From contig OZ017799.1 of assembly GCA_963969395.1 (NCBI GenBank), positions 10,046,501 through 10,110,500 of the forward strand: a DNA stretch of 64,000 nt, written 5' to 3'. A program made the translations under genes and the position numbers. Shown here in pieces: positions 49,477 through 62,214 of the stretch (positions are counted from its first letter, which is position 1; every line of letters starts with the position of its first letter). The notes below the pieces were generated by a model that was given only the letters and a program-made list of their open reading frames with translations, was not told where the DNA came from and made no database searches. The stretch is from Pseudoscleropodium purum (lineage: Eukaryota; Streptophyta; Bryopsida; Hypnales; Brachytheciaceae).

Positions 49477-51436
49477 TCAACTTTGCTCAGACCTAGAGAA
49501 ATGCTTTTCCTTGTGAAGTGACAGCTTCACCGAGGGCACCCTCCGAGAGATGGCTCTCCAAACCATGTTAACAGCATCGTAAGGTTTTGTGGGATGCTGG
49601 TACTCAAAATGGCGAGCCATGGCTTTCACTCTCTTCCACAGCACGGTCCATTCATCTCTGTTGATGTTTCTCAATAGATTGATCACAAAGTTCTCTTGGA
49701 GAGCATCTGTCGACTTGATGAAGATACAGAAATCAGAATAATCCAATTCATCTTCAAACGGGACCTCGATGTCGTCACTGATGATGACAGGAATACAATG
49801 GCTTGCAATTGCATCAAATAGACGATTTGAAGAAGGCGTGTCTCCAGCAATGTTGAGACAAAACTTGGATTTCCGCATGCCCGTGGTTGCGCTATGAATT
49901 CCAGCACTACCACTAGACCCCTCTTCAAAATGTACTCCTTTCTGGTCTTTCAGCATCCCGTAGAGCTTCTGTCGGATGACACCACCCTACACATTTTTAT
50001 GAAACGAAGAGGGTCAGCAGCAAGTCAATCGGAAGCACCGAAAAAATATCTATCCTCTTCAACATCGTTATCTGGACAAGGTGACATTCGAGCCCGGCCA
50101 TCCCAGTGAATTGCATTGACTAACGTTGCAGCAAATCTCCTTCTCTTACGTGACAGAAATATCAACCCATGATTCATTATCTAAGTTCCATATATGCACA
50201 CAAAATGGTACAAGAATTGCACAGTGCATTACAACTCGACAATGTGTCGGCCCCCTCAAGTATGAAAGAGAAAGATGAACGACAAACCTGTTTCCTGTGG
50301 ATGGTACCCTGGAAAAACAGAAGGGTTTCGCGGTCTTCAAACGAGGTCGTATCATCAACAAACGACGGAATCACATGCTTGTATGGTGCCACAATATCCT
50401 TCTCCATATTCGCTACCTCAGGGGCATAGCGGCCAAAATCAGCCACCACAAACATTACATTCCTAAAGAAATCTCGCATTGCAGAGAAGCTGTTCGGATG
50501 ATGAATGACAACAATATGATCCTTGCCACCTGAAGCTTGCCATGCTGGCTGCTTTCTCAGATACGCCAATAGATTCTCCTGCAACTTCTGATTCTTATCA
50601 CCCACTAAATCCAGCTCTGCAACCCCCGATCCAGCTTTGCGTTCCGATTTGGTGTACTTGTTGTAGGCTAACGACGCAAAGAAAGGAACAAAGATGAGGT
50701 CTGCTTCCCTCCAGTCCCTCACTCGGAATGCTGTGCAGGGAGATTGCCGACCTGCCATATTGGACGTGAGTACGTCGTTGGTGAGCCAGTACTCAGGGCT
50801 GTGCTGCTGGTAAAGGCCCCCAGGGTACGATGGAATATCTGTCACATTCTTGGGCCATATCTGTCCACCCGTGTAAGCCTGCTTCACAAGCATTCCATAG
50901 TGGAACTTAGGAGGAAGATCGTACATGAAGAGCTTGAGTTTCGCGCTTTTGGCAGTGCAACCAGAAGGTGCCCTTCCATCTCCATCACCAGAGTATACAT
51001 CCTGGTCCGCGCTCCCCAGGACAGACCTCGACGAACCTGAGGCAGATACTTTCCCTTCATCACCCCACAACCCAGATTCCTCCCAGGCACTCTTGGATGC
51101 CCAGGAACTAAGTCCGAACTTTGGGTTTAGGTCATTTTCTTCTATCAAATTGGTCGAGTTTCGCATGGAATAAGCGAAGATAAAGGAGCCGGAAAGGGCG
51201 AATATGGAGAGAAGCGAGACGAGGGAAATAATGTAACTTCGAGACGTCCATTCTTCGTATCCGCGCCACAACCGCAAACGAGACAGCCAAGTCGATTTCG
51301 CCTCGTTAGTGGAAAAGATAGAAACAGGAACATCAATCTGCTGCTCTCCTAAGATGGCCTTCGTCGGGGAAGAATCCTTGATCCGCTTCGTGACTTTGTC
51401 ACCCCTGTACTGTTGTTGCTCGTCGGCTGAATTCAT
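49477..51436 (-). CDS. GT47 exostosin-family glycosyltransferase
   Basis: Two exons, 51436-50288 and 49986-49477, joined in phase 0 across a 301-base GT-AG intron, give 552 residues. The topology is type II: a short cytosolic N-terminus, one membrane anchor at ~68-90, an acidic/Ser-rich stem (~95-160), then the catalytic region. The exostosin domain begins with LKLFMYDLPPKFHYG (~167-181) and includes EADLIFVPFFASL (~244-256), HHPNS (~312-316), LLFFQGTIHRK at the exon junction, and the family's C-terminal block SKFCLNIAGDTPSSNRLFDA (423-442) followed by CIPVIISDDIEVPFE. The product most resembles plant ARAD1-like and related GT47 enzymes, Golgi enzymes acting on cell-wall polysaccharides or glycoproteins. 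Donor and acceptor specificity cannot be assigned from sequence. The gene is apparently intact. Confidence 0.93.
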
Positions 51437-52610
51437 TGCAATTGAGTAGGTTTCCGCACAATCCTAGACGTTCCACCACAGATGTGTAAGGCAGAGGTAA
51501 ACCATGAATGTTTCTTCACAGTTCCTCATGGACATTCTCATCTCGCAATTTTGCACATTGCACTCAGAACTAACAGAGATAGTGGGCGATGAAAGACACC
51601 AGGAGCATGATTCTGATGAGGGTAACTGCCACAAAGTCTCAGATCTTGGCCATTTGTGAAGTCGCTATACATCCTGTTGGCGAGAGGATCGCATCATCCG
51701 AAATCACGAACAGCTCCGCAGCTCAAGTACATTCTTGCAAAGTTTGCTGCAATTTGTGGCCTCCCAAAATTGGAATCCACAGGTTACATTTGACCACAAA
51801 CTCCAAACTCCACCGCCACCGCAATGCCAAAGATTCGGCGGTTGCAAACAAGCAAATTACAGGAGTAAGTAGCAACTAATGGCGTTCCCCACCCTTTCTG
51901 CCAAACTCCTTCTTCGCCAGTCTTCAATTGCAACCCAACCCCGAGTTCACACTCAATGAACCCTAATCTCAGTCCCATACATCGCTCAACAACGTCGTCG
52001 GACCTTCAAGCTCTTTGCTACGCACTATCCCCAGATCGCAAAACCGCTTCAGATCTACATTTCGCACAGTCCAACCACAAAGCCCTGCAGGCTTTGCCCC
52101 CAGATCCCAAATTACAACAGGGAACACGACGACCTAACTTGATAAAAATCTTAAAAAGGAACCAAAATGTTAAAGAAAACAATCCAAACACCCAAATCAA
52201 GCTACAGCACCACATCGAACTCCACAGTACTCAATCGACCCCCAACTTGAACACCCGAAACTTCCAATCGCACTTCACTCCACCATCACCTCCACGCACT
52301 CAAAATACAATATCACCACAAAATCAAATCCGATTCGCAAGAAACGAACCACCCAACCATCCAAACCTCCCGAGACATAAACACACAACACACGAACGAA
52401 GGAGCCAGTAAGATTCACCTTCTCGACCTAACCTCCACAGCCCTCGATCCGCAAGTGGGTCTCTGAAGATAGCGAGATTGAGGAAAAGCTCCTGCGGGTG
52501 CAACAGCGGTAAGCTTACTGTACTGTACAGTGACGTCGTGATTTGCGCAGCTCCTGTCTTTGTCACAGAATCCAAGAATGGAAATGAGGCACGCAAAGTT
52601 CAACGCGGCG
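51437..52610 (-). promoter_or_regulatory. Leader and promoter region of the GT47 gene
   Basis: Mid-GC DNA upstream of the GT47 start. An acceptor-like CTAG at about 51465 and a donor-like AAG followed by GTGAAT at about 52418 (minus strand) suggest a 5'-UTR intron of nearly 1 kb. A TGACGTCG motif at about 52530, a typical bZIP-binding core, lies in the likely promoter. ORFs in this interval have low-complexity products and are not called. Confidence 0.4.
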
Positions 52611-52853
52611 GAGTGACTGAGCGGCCAGCGTTCGGTAAGTTTTAGGAGCTGCCGGCCTCATCCTCTCCTTAGTCCTTACCAAAATCTCCCGGTTCATTTC
52701 CTCTAGTACCGGTATCAAATTTTCATTGATCACTTTTCTTCAAATTCAAATTTGCAAAAGTTACAATCCTCCTCCTTTAAAGACATGTCAATTTCGAAAC
52801 TAAACTCTTAATTTAATTACATCCTTAGAAGGATTTGAACATGGCATGGCCCT

Positions 52854-53670
52854 TTACCGATTCAAGGCCAAGGATTCATACAACTCATTCAAGATTGAGT
52901 TGAGAGTAGTTTCAAGAAACATTACAAGACCTTTGAGCTCAAGATTTTCACCTTCAAGTGTATCTTCAACTAACCTTGCAAGATACTTCTTCAAATTTGG
53001 AAACAAGTATCGAAACTTTGTACCATTCTTCCACAACATACTATTGCATCAATAAGTGTAGAGTCAAACTCGACTTTCTCCAACCCTTGCATAGAGACTC
53101 ACATGACACTTTCCATATTCAAAGTTGTCATGCAATTCTGATTCTTAATCTTTATGAAACATTGCACAAAAAATGCAAGTTCATAAATAGAGATTCTTCA
53201 CACATTGGTACTTTGCTATCTCTACAAGAATGAGTAGGTTAGGATACTTCAATTTCAACAATGGGCTCCTATTGATGAAAGCCAATAAGTCTTTTAATGT
53301 CCTCTCCATCCACTTAATAACCCTATACCTTGAAAGCAAAGAATTCTTGCATACAAGTTGTAGAATCCACCATTAGAGGTAAGAATTTTCTTCCTCTCCA
53401 TTATTCCTATGCATATTGATGCAAAAAAATATCCAACTCCACAACACCCAAAGAACTCGATCTAATTGCTTTTGAAGCATGTATATAGGATTGAAAAATT
53501 TAAGTAAATTAATCACATTATTGTCATCAAACCATTCGCATTTAAAACCTCCCAATCACACAAACTTGGCATATGACTTCTAAAATGACAAGGCAATTGT
53601 CTTCTAATCAATTCTAAGAGGTCACTCCTCATTTGAATGTTGGAAAATTTGGCCCTCAAAATTTTGATGT
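52854..53670 (-). pseudogene. Coding relic: long frame with five stops and one frameshift
   Basis: From 53555 to 52854 one minus-strand frame of ~233 codons is interrupted only by TAA, TGA, TAA, TGA and TGA. Just upstream (about 53670-53545) the protein-like reading continues in another frame (LLELIRRQLPCHFRSHMPSL, then CDWEVLNANG), so a frameshift lies near 53545. The C-terminal part (FRYLFPNLKKYLARLVEDTL, then LNSILNELYESLALNR) is a convincing amphipathic protein end. I do not recognise the family. It may be a transposon protein or a dead host gene, lying between the GT47 and LSD1-like genes. Confidence 0.55.
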
Positions 53671-53976
53671 GTATGTGATAGAGGTAACTAGATTAATGAA
53701 GTACATCTAAGTAGGTTGCAAAAACAATTTCGATTCATTGTTAAAAAATGAGACTAACGTATTCATTTGGTCCTTTTATTTTGGCTAAAAAGATTTCAAA
53801 TCCATTTTTTTGTCAATACCAAAAAATCTTAGAGTAGAAGAATACAATCATTGACTATAATAGATGGATGATAAGCATTGAGAAAGTTGTAATAAATCAA
53901 TGTGAAAGAGACATGATGCTCCATTGGAATTAATATTCAATGACATTGATATGTTGGAGGAGTTTCAATTATTGAT

Positions 53977-54061
53977 TACTACCTTTGTTTGGAAATAGTG
54001 TATCCATTCTATGTACAATTAGCACTGAGAATGAATACACTATTTTCAAATGGAGGGAGTA
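53977..54061. mobile_element. Stowaway-like MITE (85 bp including TA sites)
   Basis: A near-complete inverted repeat flanked by TA at 53977-53978 and 54060-54061. The right end read inward gives CTCCCTCCATTTGAAAATAG, the CTCCCTCC end typical of plant Stowaway elements. The left end gives the diverged CTACCTTTGTTTGGAAATAG. Arms continue with TGTAT(C/T)CATTCT. Stowaway MITEs are mobilised by Tc1/mariner transposases, which insert at TA. No transposase is present in the window. Confidence 0.85.
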
Positions 54062-54900
54062 AAATTTCAATTGTAATATTTTTGTATTTAGTTCAAATTG
54101 ATACTTATAGGTAAAATGCCCCCAAGTATTGAGAATTGAAAATTGATTGAAATTAGTGAGTACATGTGGACACAACATTGACTCATGATCAAACTAGGAA
54201 AATTGTCCCTTCCATTGTCTATTTTTTCACTATTTGAAAGACAATGTTTATTAGTAGTTCTACAAAAGAAGGGAAATTTGAATTCATATTTGAAATCAAA
54301 CACCTTGAATGAGTTAGGAGGCATCAAGAAATTATAAATTAATTGCTAGAAAATGGGAGGAAAATTTTTACACTTATCCTAGGCCAAGGCATTGAAGGGG
54401 GTAGTTCTCCTTAGGAACATCCATTCATTGGCAAATTTCTATGAACACCTTAGGGAATGCCCTCTTCATGGGGAAATTTTGAAAGGAAAAAAATGTCTCA
54501 TGAGGGCAAAATTTGACAAGGAGACATTTTTTCCTCAATGAAGATGATCTTCCCTGGCTTAAACTGAATCAACCAAAAAATTAGCATTAGATGAATGATC
54601 TTTAAGTAATCTCTTCAATTCTTACAAAGAAACAACGTTTAACCTTTAATTCAGCTATGGAATCCCTCTTGAGGTCTCTTTACCTACTATAAGTAATGGT
54701 GGGTGGGTGCATTCATTGATACCAGAATATTGAAAACACTTTTATGTTTCTTCTATAATGTGAAATGCACTGATAAAGGTGGGGCTCATTCTCCTACTTC
54801 CACACTCACTGATGATCAGGGAAACTGTTATTGTGTTTGTCTTTTAGTACTTTTTCTGCCCACCGAGCTTCAGATGTAAGTTAAGCCCACTGACCGTTAC
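54062..54900. other. Intergenic, AT-rich then mixed
   Basis: Between the Stowaway-like MITE and the leader of the LSD1-like gene. The frame at 54327-54088 (minus) is open but unrecognised. Nothing else identifiable is seen. Confidence 0.4.
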
Positions 54901-54939
54901 AAATTCTATTGGGAAATTCCTGGTGATGCTTTATTGCTT

Positions 54940-57075
54940 CTCGACGGTTCCGCTGCGGAACTGGTCATCGTCTCCCTCTCGTCTCCGCTAGGGTTTGTCC
55001 GTTTCGTCGTCTTCGTCTGCCCTCGCCACACTCATGCTTCGGGGTGTAACGATCTAATTTCCGACGACCGCAGGCAGACATAATTAACGAGGCAAAGCAG
55101 TTCCCTATCAGGTACTATGGCCTCTAAATCTTGCGCAAATGGGGTGTGAAATTTCCGATATTCTTGAATTTCTTGTTTTGTCTCCCATTTTTTCGTTCTC
55201 GGAAGTCAATTAGTACAGCTGCTGCATCCTATCTGCCACAATAGCCATGCTTTACTTGATTGCATACGAAAGGCAAAATGGACAGTCTCTGGTGATTCCG
55301 GTCGGCGGATTTTTATATTTATTGCAAATTATTGACCGTTTTTTTTTTTTTTTGCGCTATTATTTTTCACTCCCTCCTCGTGACTGTGCTTGTGATTTCG
55401 CTGCCGAGGCCTTTTTATCCTTCAATTTTTTTTTAGGGTTGAGTTTTAATAAGGGCTTTCTTGAACTCGATGAGTTAGGGTTGACAGGATCGAATGTTAC
55501 AAGAATGTGAGGTCGTTTGGATTTCTTGGTTACTTTGCGTATACTTACCGTTGAGGGATTTGGATTAGTGCGAGAATTTTTTTCTTGCGCAAGTGGTCTT
55601 GTAGTCACCATTTTGATTGCGTTGGGAGCTTATGTTGCAATTGTTATTGATCTTAGTGATGTGTATTTGGATAAGTTATTAGTGGATTTAATGCAGTTTC
55701 GCATCTGGTTGACCAGGCTATTAAGATCACATACGCAAGAAGGCCGAGTTCTTTATGCAGAGTGGCCAGCAGATACACTAGAATGAACGTGAAATGAGCT
55801 GCATATGATTGATCGAAGTCTTAGGATATCTTAGAGCTTCTTTGAGCGCCTCGGGACATATTGCTGTGTGGCAAGGTAGTCAAGAATGATTATTTTGCTT
55901 AAAGACTTTGTTCGATCAAGGGGTTACATTTCATTTTGTGCGATGGGCGTACGCTTTTCGGGTTGCTAAATATTTGGTTGGCAGCTCTTGTTTTCTCTGG
56001 ATGTCTCGTTATCGCATTCTTCTTGACCTATGTACACAAAAATGGCTATTAGTGGGGGTATGGCATTCTATAATGTCACTAATGTAGCAGATTCTTAACA
56101 CACGCTTTCAATGTCTTGCCTTCCCAAATTTGAGTAAAGAACCCAACAGATTGTGCAAGCATGTTCCTATGGTTGTCACACCTGAATATTTGGTACTTTG
56201 TGTGAACTCTTTTCTCATGTTCAGCTAGTCTTCTTCGTCTCCGTGTACTCATTTGTTGTTTCGAAGGGCAAGCTCGTAGTGGGTACATTATTGTTTCACG
56301 TTTTCAGTGGTTTATATTTGTTTGCTTCCCAGACTGGTTCTTGAAGCCGCTTTTATTCCCGCCATGTGAGTCTCCAGTTTCTCTTGTTTGCTATCAGTTG
56401 TATTTATTCAGGACCGTAACCGGCGGTGTATTCGGCTCCTTTGTTTTTGGCGATATTGATATGCGTTTTTTTAATTTGATTATTTATTTCTGTGTCCGTG
56501 GACCCTTCTTGTAGTCATTTTGGGAAAGTCCCAAGATTTTGAAAGACCAAGCAGCCCATCACTCTTGTTCTGGAGATGATTTATGCTGCCGATTTCTACT
56601 TCATTCTGAAATCGCAGACAAGATTTTAAGCGATTGTAGATAAGTTACCTTCTGAAATAACTACCTTATCACCCATAGCGTCCCCACTGTGCAGTGCGTG
56701 TTACGAACTTCAAGATGGCGGAGCCTTCAAACGAGCTCCACATACGAAATGTAGAGGTTAAAATTTCAGAGGTCTGCTTTCTCTCCTTCCCTGCACTCTT
56801 CTCTAGAGGTATTTAATTCAGTCTTGTACAGCGTTGTAGTTCTGGGTCGTTTTTCATATGTCCCCTCCGATATGTAGTAGTTATCGAACGAAGGATCGAG
56901 TAAATTAAGGTGAGGAGTTTTGGCAATGAGTGTTGTTTAAATTTTCTGCGGCAGGGCAGCTTTATGTCGTTCAATTTGAGGGCTTTTATTTTGCTTCTTT
57001 TGAAGTTTTCGTGTATTTTTGGAGGAGAATCTGATCGAAATACTCCGTGCGTAGGCAAAGGTAGAAGCTGAGAAA
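54940..57075 (+). promoter_or_regulatory. Leader region with long 5' intron, LSD1-like gene
   Basis: GC-richer sequence at about 54940-55110 (including CTAGGGTTTG) looks like a first untranslated exon ending at CCTATCAG followed by GTACTATGG (donor near 55112). An acceptor-like GTGCGTAG ends at about 57055, 20 bases before the start codon. The inferred 5' intron is about 1.9 kb. Inside it, an ATG at 56714 opens a 33-codon frame beginning MAEPSNEL, which could belong to an alternative first exon. No TATA box is obvious. Confidence 0.45.
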
Positions 57076-59525
57076 ATGACAATGAATATCGAGCTGGAAG
57101 AGCCAGAGGCAGGGAGGAGGAACAAGAGGCCGTCTAGGCGTCACTCCAAAGTGTCCACATATGATGAAACTGCTATGGACAAAGTAATAGAGGAACGAAT
57201 CGAGGGATTGTCTTCTCGGAGAGCACCCAAGAGAAAATTTGACAGTGTGGAGAAAGGAATGGAAGTGGAGGCTATTGTTGCTGCTGCCTTAGGTTTTCCC
57301 CGAGATTCACTTACGGAGGAGGAAATTGTATCAAATGTTGTTAGTACATTGGGTGGGAAAGAGCAGGAGAATTATATCATTGTACGCAATCACATATTGG
57401 CGAAGTGGAGGGATGACGTGAATGTATGGCTGGAGCCGGAGACTGTGATGAAAAACATTCGACCGCAACACAGTAATTTGGTTGCTTCGGCTTACAACTT
57501 TCTCTCGAACCATGGTTACATAAACTTTGGAGTTGCTCCTGCTATCAAAGCTAGGTTACCTGCAGAGAGGAAGAAAGCTAGGGTGGTCATTGTTGGAGCT
57601 GGACTTGCAGGTCTTGGTGCTGCTAGACATCTGATGGCCTCTGGTCACGAAGTGATGGTGTTGGAAGGTAGGCAGCGGCCTGGAGGCAGAGTATACACAA
57701 AGGCGATGAAGGTGGATAACCTATTTGCTGCAGCTGATTTAGGGGGTAGTGTTGTGACTGGAATGCACGGTAATCCTATTGGTGTTTTGGCTCGTCAAAT
57801 GAATTGGACGATGCACAAAATCAGGGACTCGTGTCCAATTTATCAACCCAATGGCCAGCCTGCTGTTGATGAAGTTGATAAGAAGGTGGAAGCCCAGTTC
57901 AATCAGTTGTTGGACACATGTAGCAAATGGCGAGAGGCTAATCAGGCAAGCTCAGTTCAGATCTCATTAGGGAATATCTTGGAGTTCGTACGGCACACTT
58001 CTGGAATGGGCACTATTCCCGCAGAGAGACAGCTTTTTGATTGGCATTTTGCAAATCTTGAGTACGCCAATGCACAATTGCTTACCAGCCTTTCGCTTTC
58101 TGATTGGGATCAGGATGACATCTTTGAAATGGGAGGGGACCACTGCTTCCTGAAGGGAGGAAATGTGCAGTTTGTAGACGCTCTTTGTGAAAATGTGCCA
58201 ATCCTGTATGGTAAGACTGTGAAGAGAATACAATATGGAGACGGTGGGGTGCGAGTGGATACTGCAGACGAGTCCTTCGAAGGCGACATGGTGCTGTGCA
58301 CTGTGCCATTGGGGGTGTTAAAGAGGAATATGATCGCTTTTGAGCCACCATTGCCTAAATACAAGCTGGATGCCATTCAGAGGTTGGGCTTTGGTTTACT
58401 GAACAAGGTCGTGATGCTCTTTCCAAGAGTATTTTGGGATACCAATTTAGACACATTCGGGCATCTTGAGGAAGATCCCCACAACCGTGGCGCTTATTTC
58501 ATGTTTTACAGTTATGCAGCAGTGGCTGGGGGCCCACTGTTAGTGGCTTTAGTGGCTGGAGAGGCTGCCATTGCTTTCGAGGCCACTGCTCCCCTCGATT
58601 CTGTGACTCGCGTCATGACCATCCTCAGAGGTAACTGCGTTTTTTAACTCGCTATGCTCAGGTTACTAAGAGGTTATAGAATAAGGTGTTTGCGATTTGT
58701 TGAGTGTCCTTCAGTACTGTTCTATTAGTGCATTGGGTCTTTTTGATCGGGGGTGTTGAAGTGAGTTAGGGATCTCTACAACTCATAATTGTCATGTTGA
58801 TAAGTTTTGACGTAATTGGTGCAGGTATTTTTGAACCAAAGGGGATAATAGTGCCAAATCCGGTGCAAACTGTATGCACAAGATGGGGGAGTGATAGTCT
58901 TTGTTTTGGCTCTTACTCGAACGTGGCAGTCGGGGCATCTGGCGATGACTACGACACAATGGCAGATTCAGTCGATGATAGACTCTTTTTTGCAGGCGAG
59001 GCAACCATTCGCAAGTATCCAGCAACTATGCATGGTGCACTTCTAAGTGGTTACCGTGAAGCATCTAATATGGCAAGAGTTGCGTTAGCCAGATTGGATC
59101 CATCTAAACCGGGAAGAACTGAACCAAGAGATTTGCAAACATATTCATCAAGTTTGGCTGACCTCTTCAAAGATCCTGATCTCAAGTTTGGAAATTTTGC
59201 TGTCATTTTTAATCAGCAGGTTCTCGACCCCTCCTCGTTGGCGATTTTGAGAGTGCATATGGTTTCCCCTGTGAAGGCTCCCAAAGTATCCGTAGAAGAA
59301 ACAACTGAAATCATTGTTCCTGAGCAATTGTTCTTGTACACTACCATAACTAGTGAACAGGCTTTCGATTTGAGTAGATTGGAAAATGATAATGAAAGGT
59401 TACAGCACCTTTGTGTTAAATTTGGGGTGAAGTTGGTTGGGCGGAAAGGTCTTGGTCCAGCTGGAGATTCTTTAGTTTTCGTTATCAAATCAGGTCGTGC
59501 GGCAAAAAAGACTACTCCACCGTAA
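57076..59525 (+). CDS. LDL1: LSD1-like lysine-specific histone demethylase
   Basis: Two exons, 57076-58630 and 58825-59525, joined in phase 1 across a 194-base GT-AG intron, give 751 residues. Order of parts: basic N-terminus (SRR, PKRK); SWIRM domain (~65-155, with LTEEEI, WLEPET and [11 protein letters not shown]); an FAD-binding dinucleotide motif [17 protein letters not shown] (170-186) then [11 protein letters not shown]; the amine-oxidase core with [21 protein letters not shown] and LNKVVMLF, whose Lys444 matches the flavin-contacting Lys661 of human LSD1. The C-terminal FAD motif [14 protein letters not shown] and LFFAGEAT-x(5)-PATMHGA lie in exon 2. No tower insertion is present, as in plant homologues. 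The enzyme removes methyl groups from mono- or dimethylated histone H3 Lys4. The C-terminal tail (to residue 751) favours the LDL1-type subgroup, less certain than the family call. Confidence 0.95.
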
Positions 59526-61980
59526 TTCCAGTGTTCCATTGTGCTGTGAAAGGACGTCCGTAAGCAGCAACTCTGGAGGAATGATGGACCTGCAGCGGCC
59601 AGGTTCAATCAAGGATCACGGTTCTTCCCATAACCTTAAAATAGTGGAGTTTAAATTTCTGGTCGTAATCACAATACTGTCTTAACTTAATACTGTGAGA
59701 TCACGAGACCAGTGCTATGCTCTTATTCACAAAGCTTGGTGAAGTCCCTTGCGCCACCTGTGCGCACAATTTGAATCTTGTACAATTAGGACGTAGAAAA
59801 CGATGCCTCTTGCTGCATCCCTGTAATATTGAGTGTGGAGATCCATTACTCTATGACGTTGCACATTCATTTGACCTGTTTCCTGTAGGGGACGGTATTA
59901 CAATTTGATTCATTTACTTGACACATTTTGTGTTGTGATGCGATGATTCTGTTGACACATTATGTGCTAGCGTTTACTGTAATGTTATTTTGTTTTGCAC
60001 GGCATATTTAGCACTTCTATTTGACTCTGCTCCTATTGATTGCCCATTTCATTTTATTTTCGGATAAGTTAATTCAGGAGAGTATGGAGGATTTCAAGAC
60101 GAGTTGCAGCGGTTCAGAACTAACTCATCACCGCAGCCTCAACTTATGACCTAGGTAGTAAAAGACCACCAGTAAATTTTGTGCAGGGTAAGCAACTAGG
60201 GTGAGGTGATTCGTGGCAATAAGTACCTGCTATGAGAGCGGTAGTGCAAGTTGTGGGTGCTTGCCGTGTTCTCGTGATGCAGCGTGACAATTTAAGACAG
60301 TTATATAAACGGAAATTTGGCAGAGATTTTTATGTGTAGGAAAGTTACAGTATTTCATCAATTGAATTCACCAATGTAATGCAATTATAGACAAGGGTGG
60401 AACCGCAAGTCTTAAATGTCTTTCATTGGTGAGGCTGCGAGACGGAGTGGCTCAATTATCTTGTTTCAGGAATTGTTTCAGGCATTGAAGAAATTGAATC
60501 ATTTTCAAGGCTTTTGGAGTTGTAGATTGCATGTGGTGGTTTGCACTCCAGCTTATAACATGATATTATTGTGAGTGATGTGATGTATGGTAAGTGTGGC
60601 TTGAAATACATTGGCACAATATTTGATATTAGATACTCAATGCGATATGTTAGTATTTTTTGTTACCTAATGCAATAGGAATGACCATTATATCTATACC
60701 TACTTTAGCACCTATTATAGGTACTCTATTTGTGTACTTGCAACAGGTTTATAGGCACTACAATTTGAAAATGTTCTTTGTCTTGTGGTTTTGAAGGAGT
60801 CCTTTCTTCCATTGATAAAGTCATTTAAACTAACATCTTCAAAATAAAGCAATGAATTTTTTTATTAAAAAATATTATCATTATTGTTGCTCTCACCTAT
60901 AGTAAACAAGTACAAAATGTGTACATTGAATCAAACTCCTAAACCAATAGCATCGTGTATTAACTCAAAATGAGATTAATGAGAAGTTAAAGATTTGAAG
61001 TTAGACAATGTGTACATTTAAATAGAATTGGAAAAGATTTTGGAAACATATTTATTTTTCAATAACTACAACTTGTATTGTGATTGTAATTGAATAATTG
61101 TACTAGAAGATTAGTTTCAAATTTTTTTTGCAAGAAACAATATTTGCCAACTTGCCATTTGCAAATGGATTGATAAGTTTTCTAAAATTATGTCTTGATT
61201 TGTTTAATAAAGCACCAACATGTGATGCCATAGTCACCTATATATCAAGCACCTATACATATTTTATGTTTAGTGTTCAATATTATGCAATACTAATCTT
61301 CATACTCTCTAGATTTTTACAACACTTTTGGTTTTGAATGTTCCAAGGAGTGTTCCTATTTCAATGCCTTTTATCCTTTATTGTTTTTAAAATGCCTTTC
61401 TTCTTTAATTATATTCATATTTAGGCCGAATTTACAATGGATGCTCATACTTTTAAGGATTTAAAATTTCATGGAAGAAACAATTAAAGTTACTTTTCTA
61501 TATATGAAGATTTGTGCCCAAGTGAAAAGATTTAAGAAAGAATCATAACCTTTTCTGTAACTCTCTTTGCCATTAATGACACAAGCCAATAAAAAAGAAT
61601 GAAGGTGGTTTTAAGAATCATCATTCTATGCTTCATTACTTTTGAGAGAACCTTTAAATCTCTAAAACTATGTCTAGTAACTAACAGGCACACCACTCTA
61701 TCACTCATTAGAGCACTCCACTACAACACAATTAAGATGGGGGACAAAAACCTTGGGGCCCTCCATATATTCTCCAAGCACTTCATCTTAATGTGTCAAG
61801 GATGAATATGCCAAATTCAAATTTCTTCTATTTTTTTTCCTTCATACTAATTTTGGTCAGTCAATTTACAATTTATGAAATAATTTTGTGTATAAAGGTA
61901 GGAGACAAGAAGTTGAAGGGTTTTTTTTTTAATTAAATATGAAATTAGGACATTTTGATTTAGCTTTGTTGTTGAATACC
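59526..61980. other. 3' flank of LDL gene, then AT-rich intergenic
   Basis: The first few hundred bases are mid-GC and probably include the LDL 3' UTR. From about 60,600 the sequence is AT-rich, with unremarkable short ORFs (61128-61337, 61599-61805). No recognisable gene or RNA. Confidence 0.45.
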
Positions 61981-61984
61981 CTTA

Positions 61985-62212
61985 TTTAGTGCATAAAGGT
62001 GGGCACCATCCAATCCGCCACTCCAAAATCAATTGTGTACCAATGTGGAAGAAACAATTTTACAACCAAACTTTGACCCTTCCTAACTTTTGCATACAGT
62101 ATCCAAATGCCACATTCTTTTATGCACTGGAACCTCCTTTCACTTGCCAATAAGAAAATCAATGAAAATTTAACCAGTCTAATAATAGTAACTAGGCACA
62201 CTAGCCCAAAGT
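61985..62212 (-). repeat. Dispersed repeat family R1, copy 4 (inverted)
   Basis: On the minus strand it starts TGTGCCTAGTTACTATTATTAGA and continues with GGCAAGTGAAAGGAGGTTCC, GGCATTTGGATACTGTATGC and GTTTCTTCCACATTGGTAC, so it is collinear with copies 2 and 3. It lies directly upstream of the leader of the ACT-domain gene. Confidence 0.75.
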
Positions 62213-62214
62213 GT

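Noticed and set aside
50169..51173. Plus-strand ORFs inside the GT47 gene
   Set aside because: Antisense shadows of the minus-strand glycosyltransferase coding exon.
51956..52411. 151-codon plus-strand ORF upstream of GT47
   Set aside because: Composition is Asn/Pro/His/Gln-rich and AT-driven, with no domain; it lies in the leader intron region of the opposite-strand gene.
57967..58376. Minus-strand ORFs inside the LSD1-like gene
   Set aside because: Antisense shadows of the demethylase frame, which carries all family motifs.
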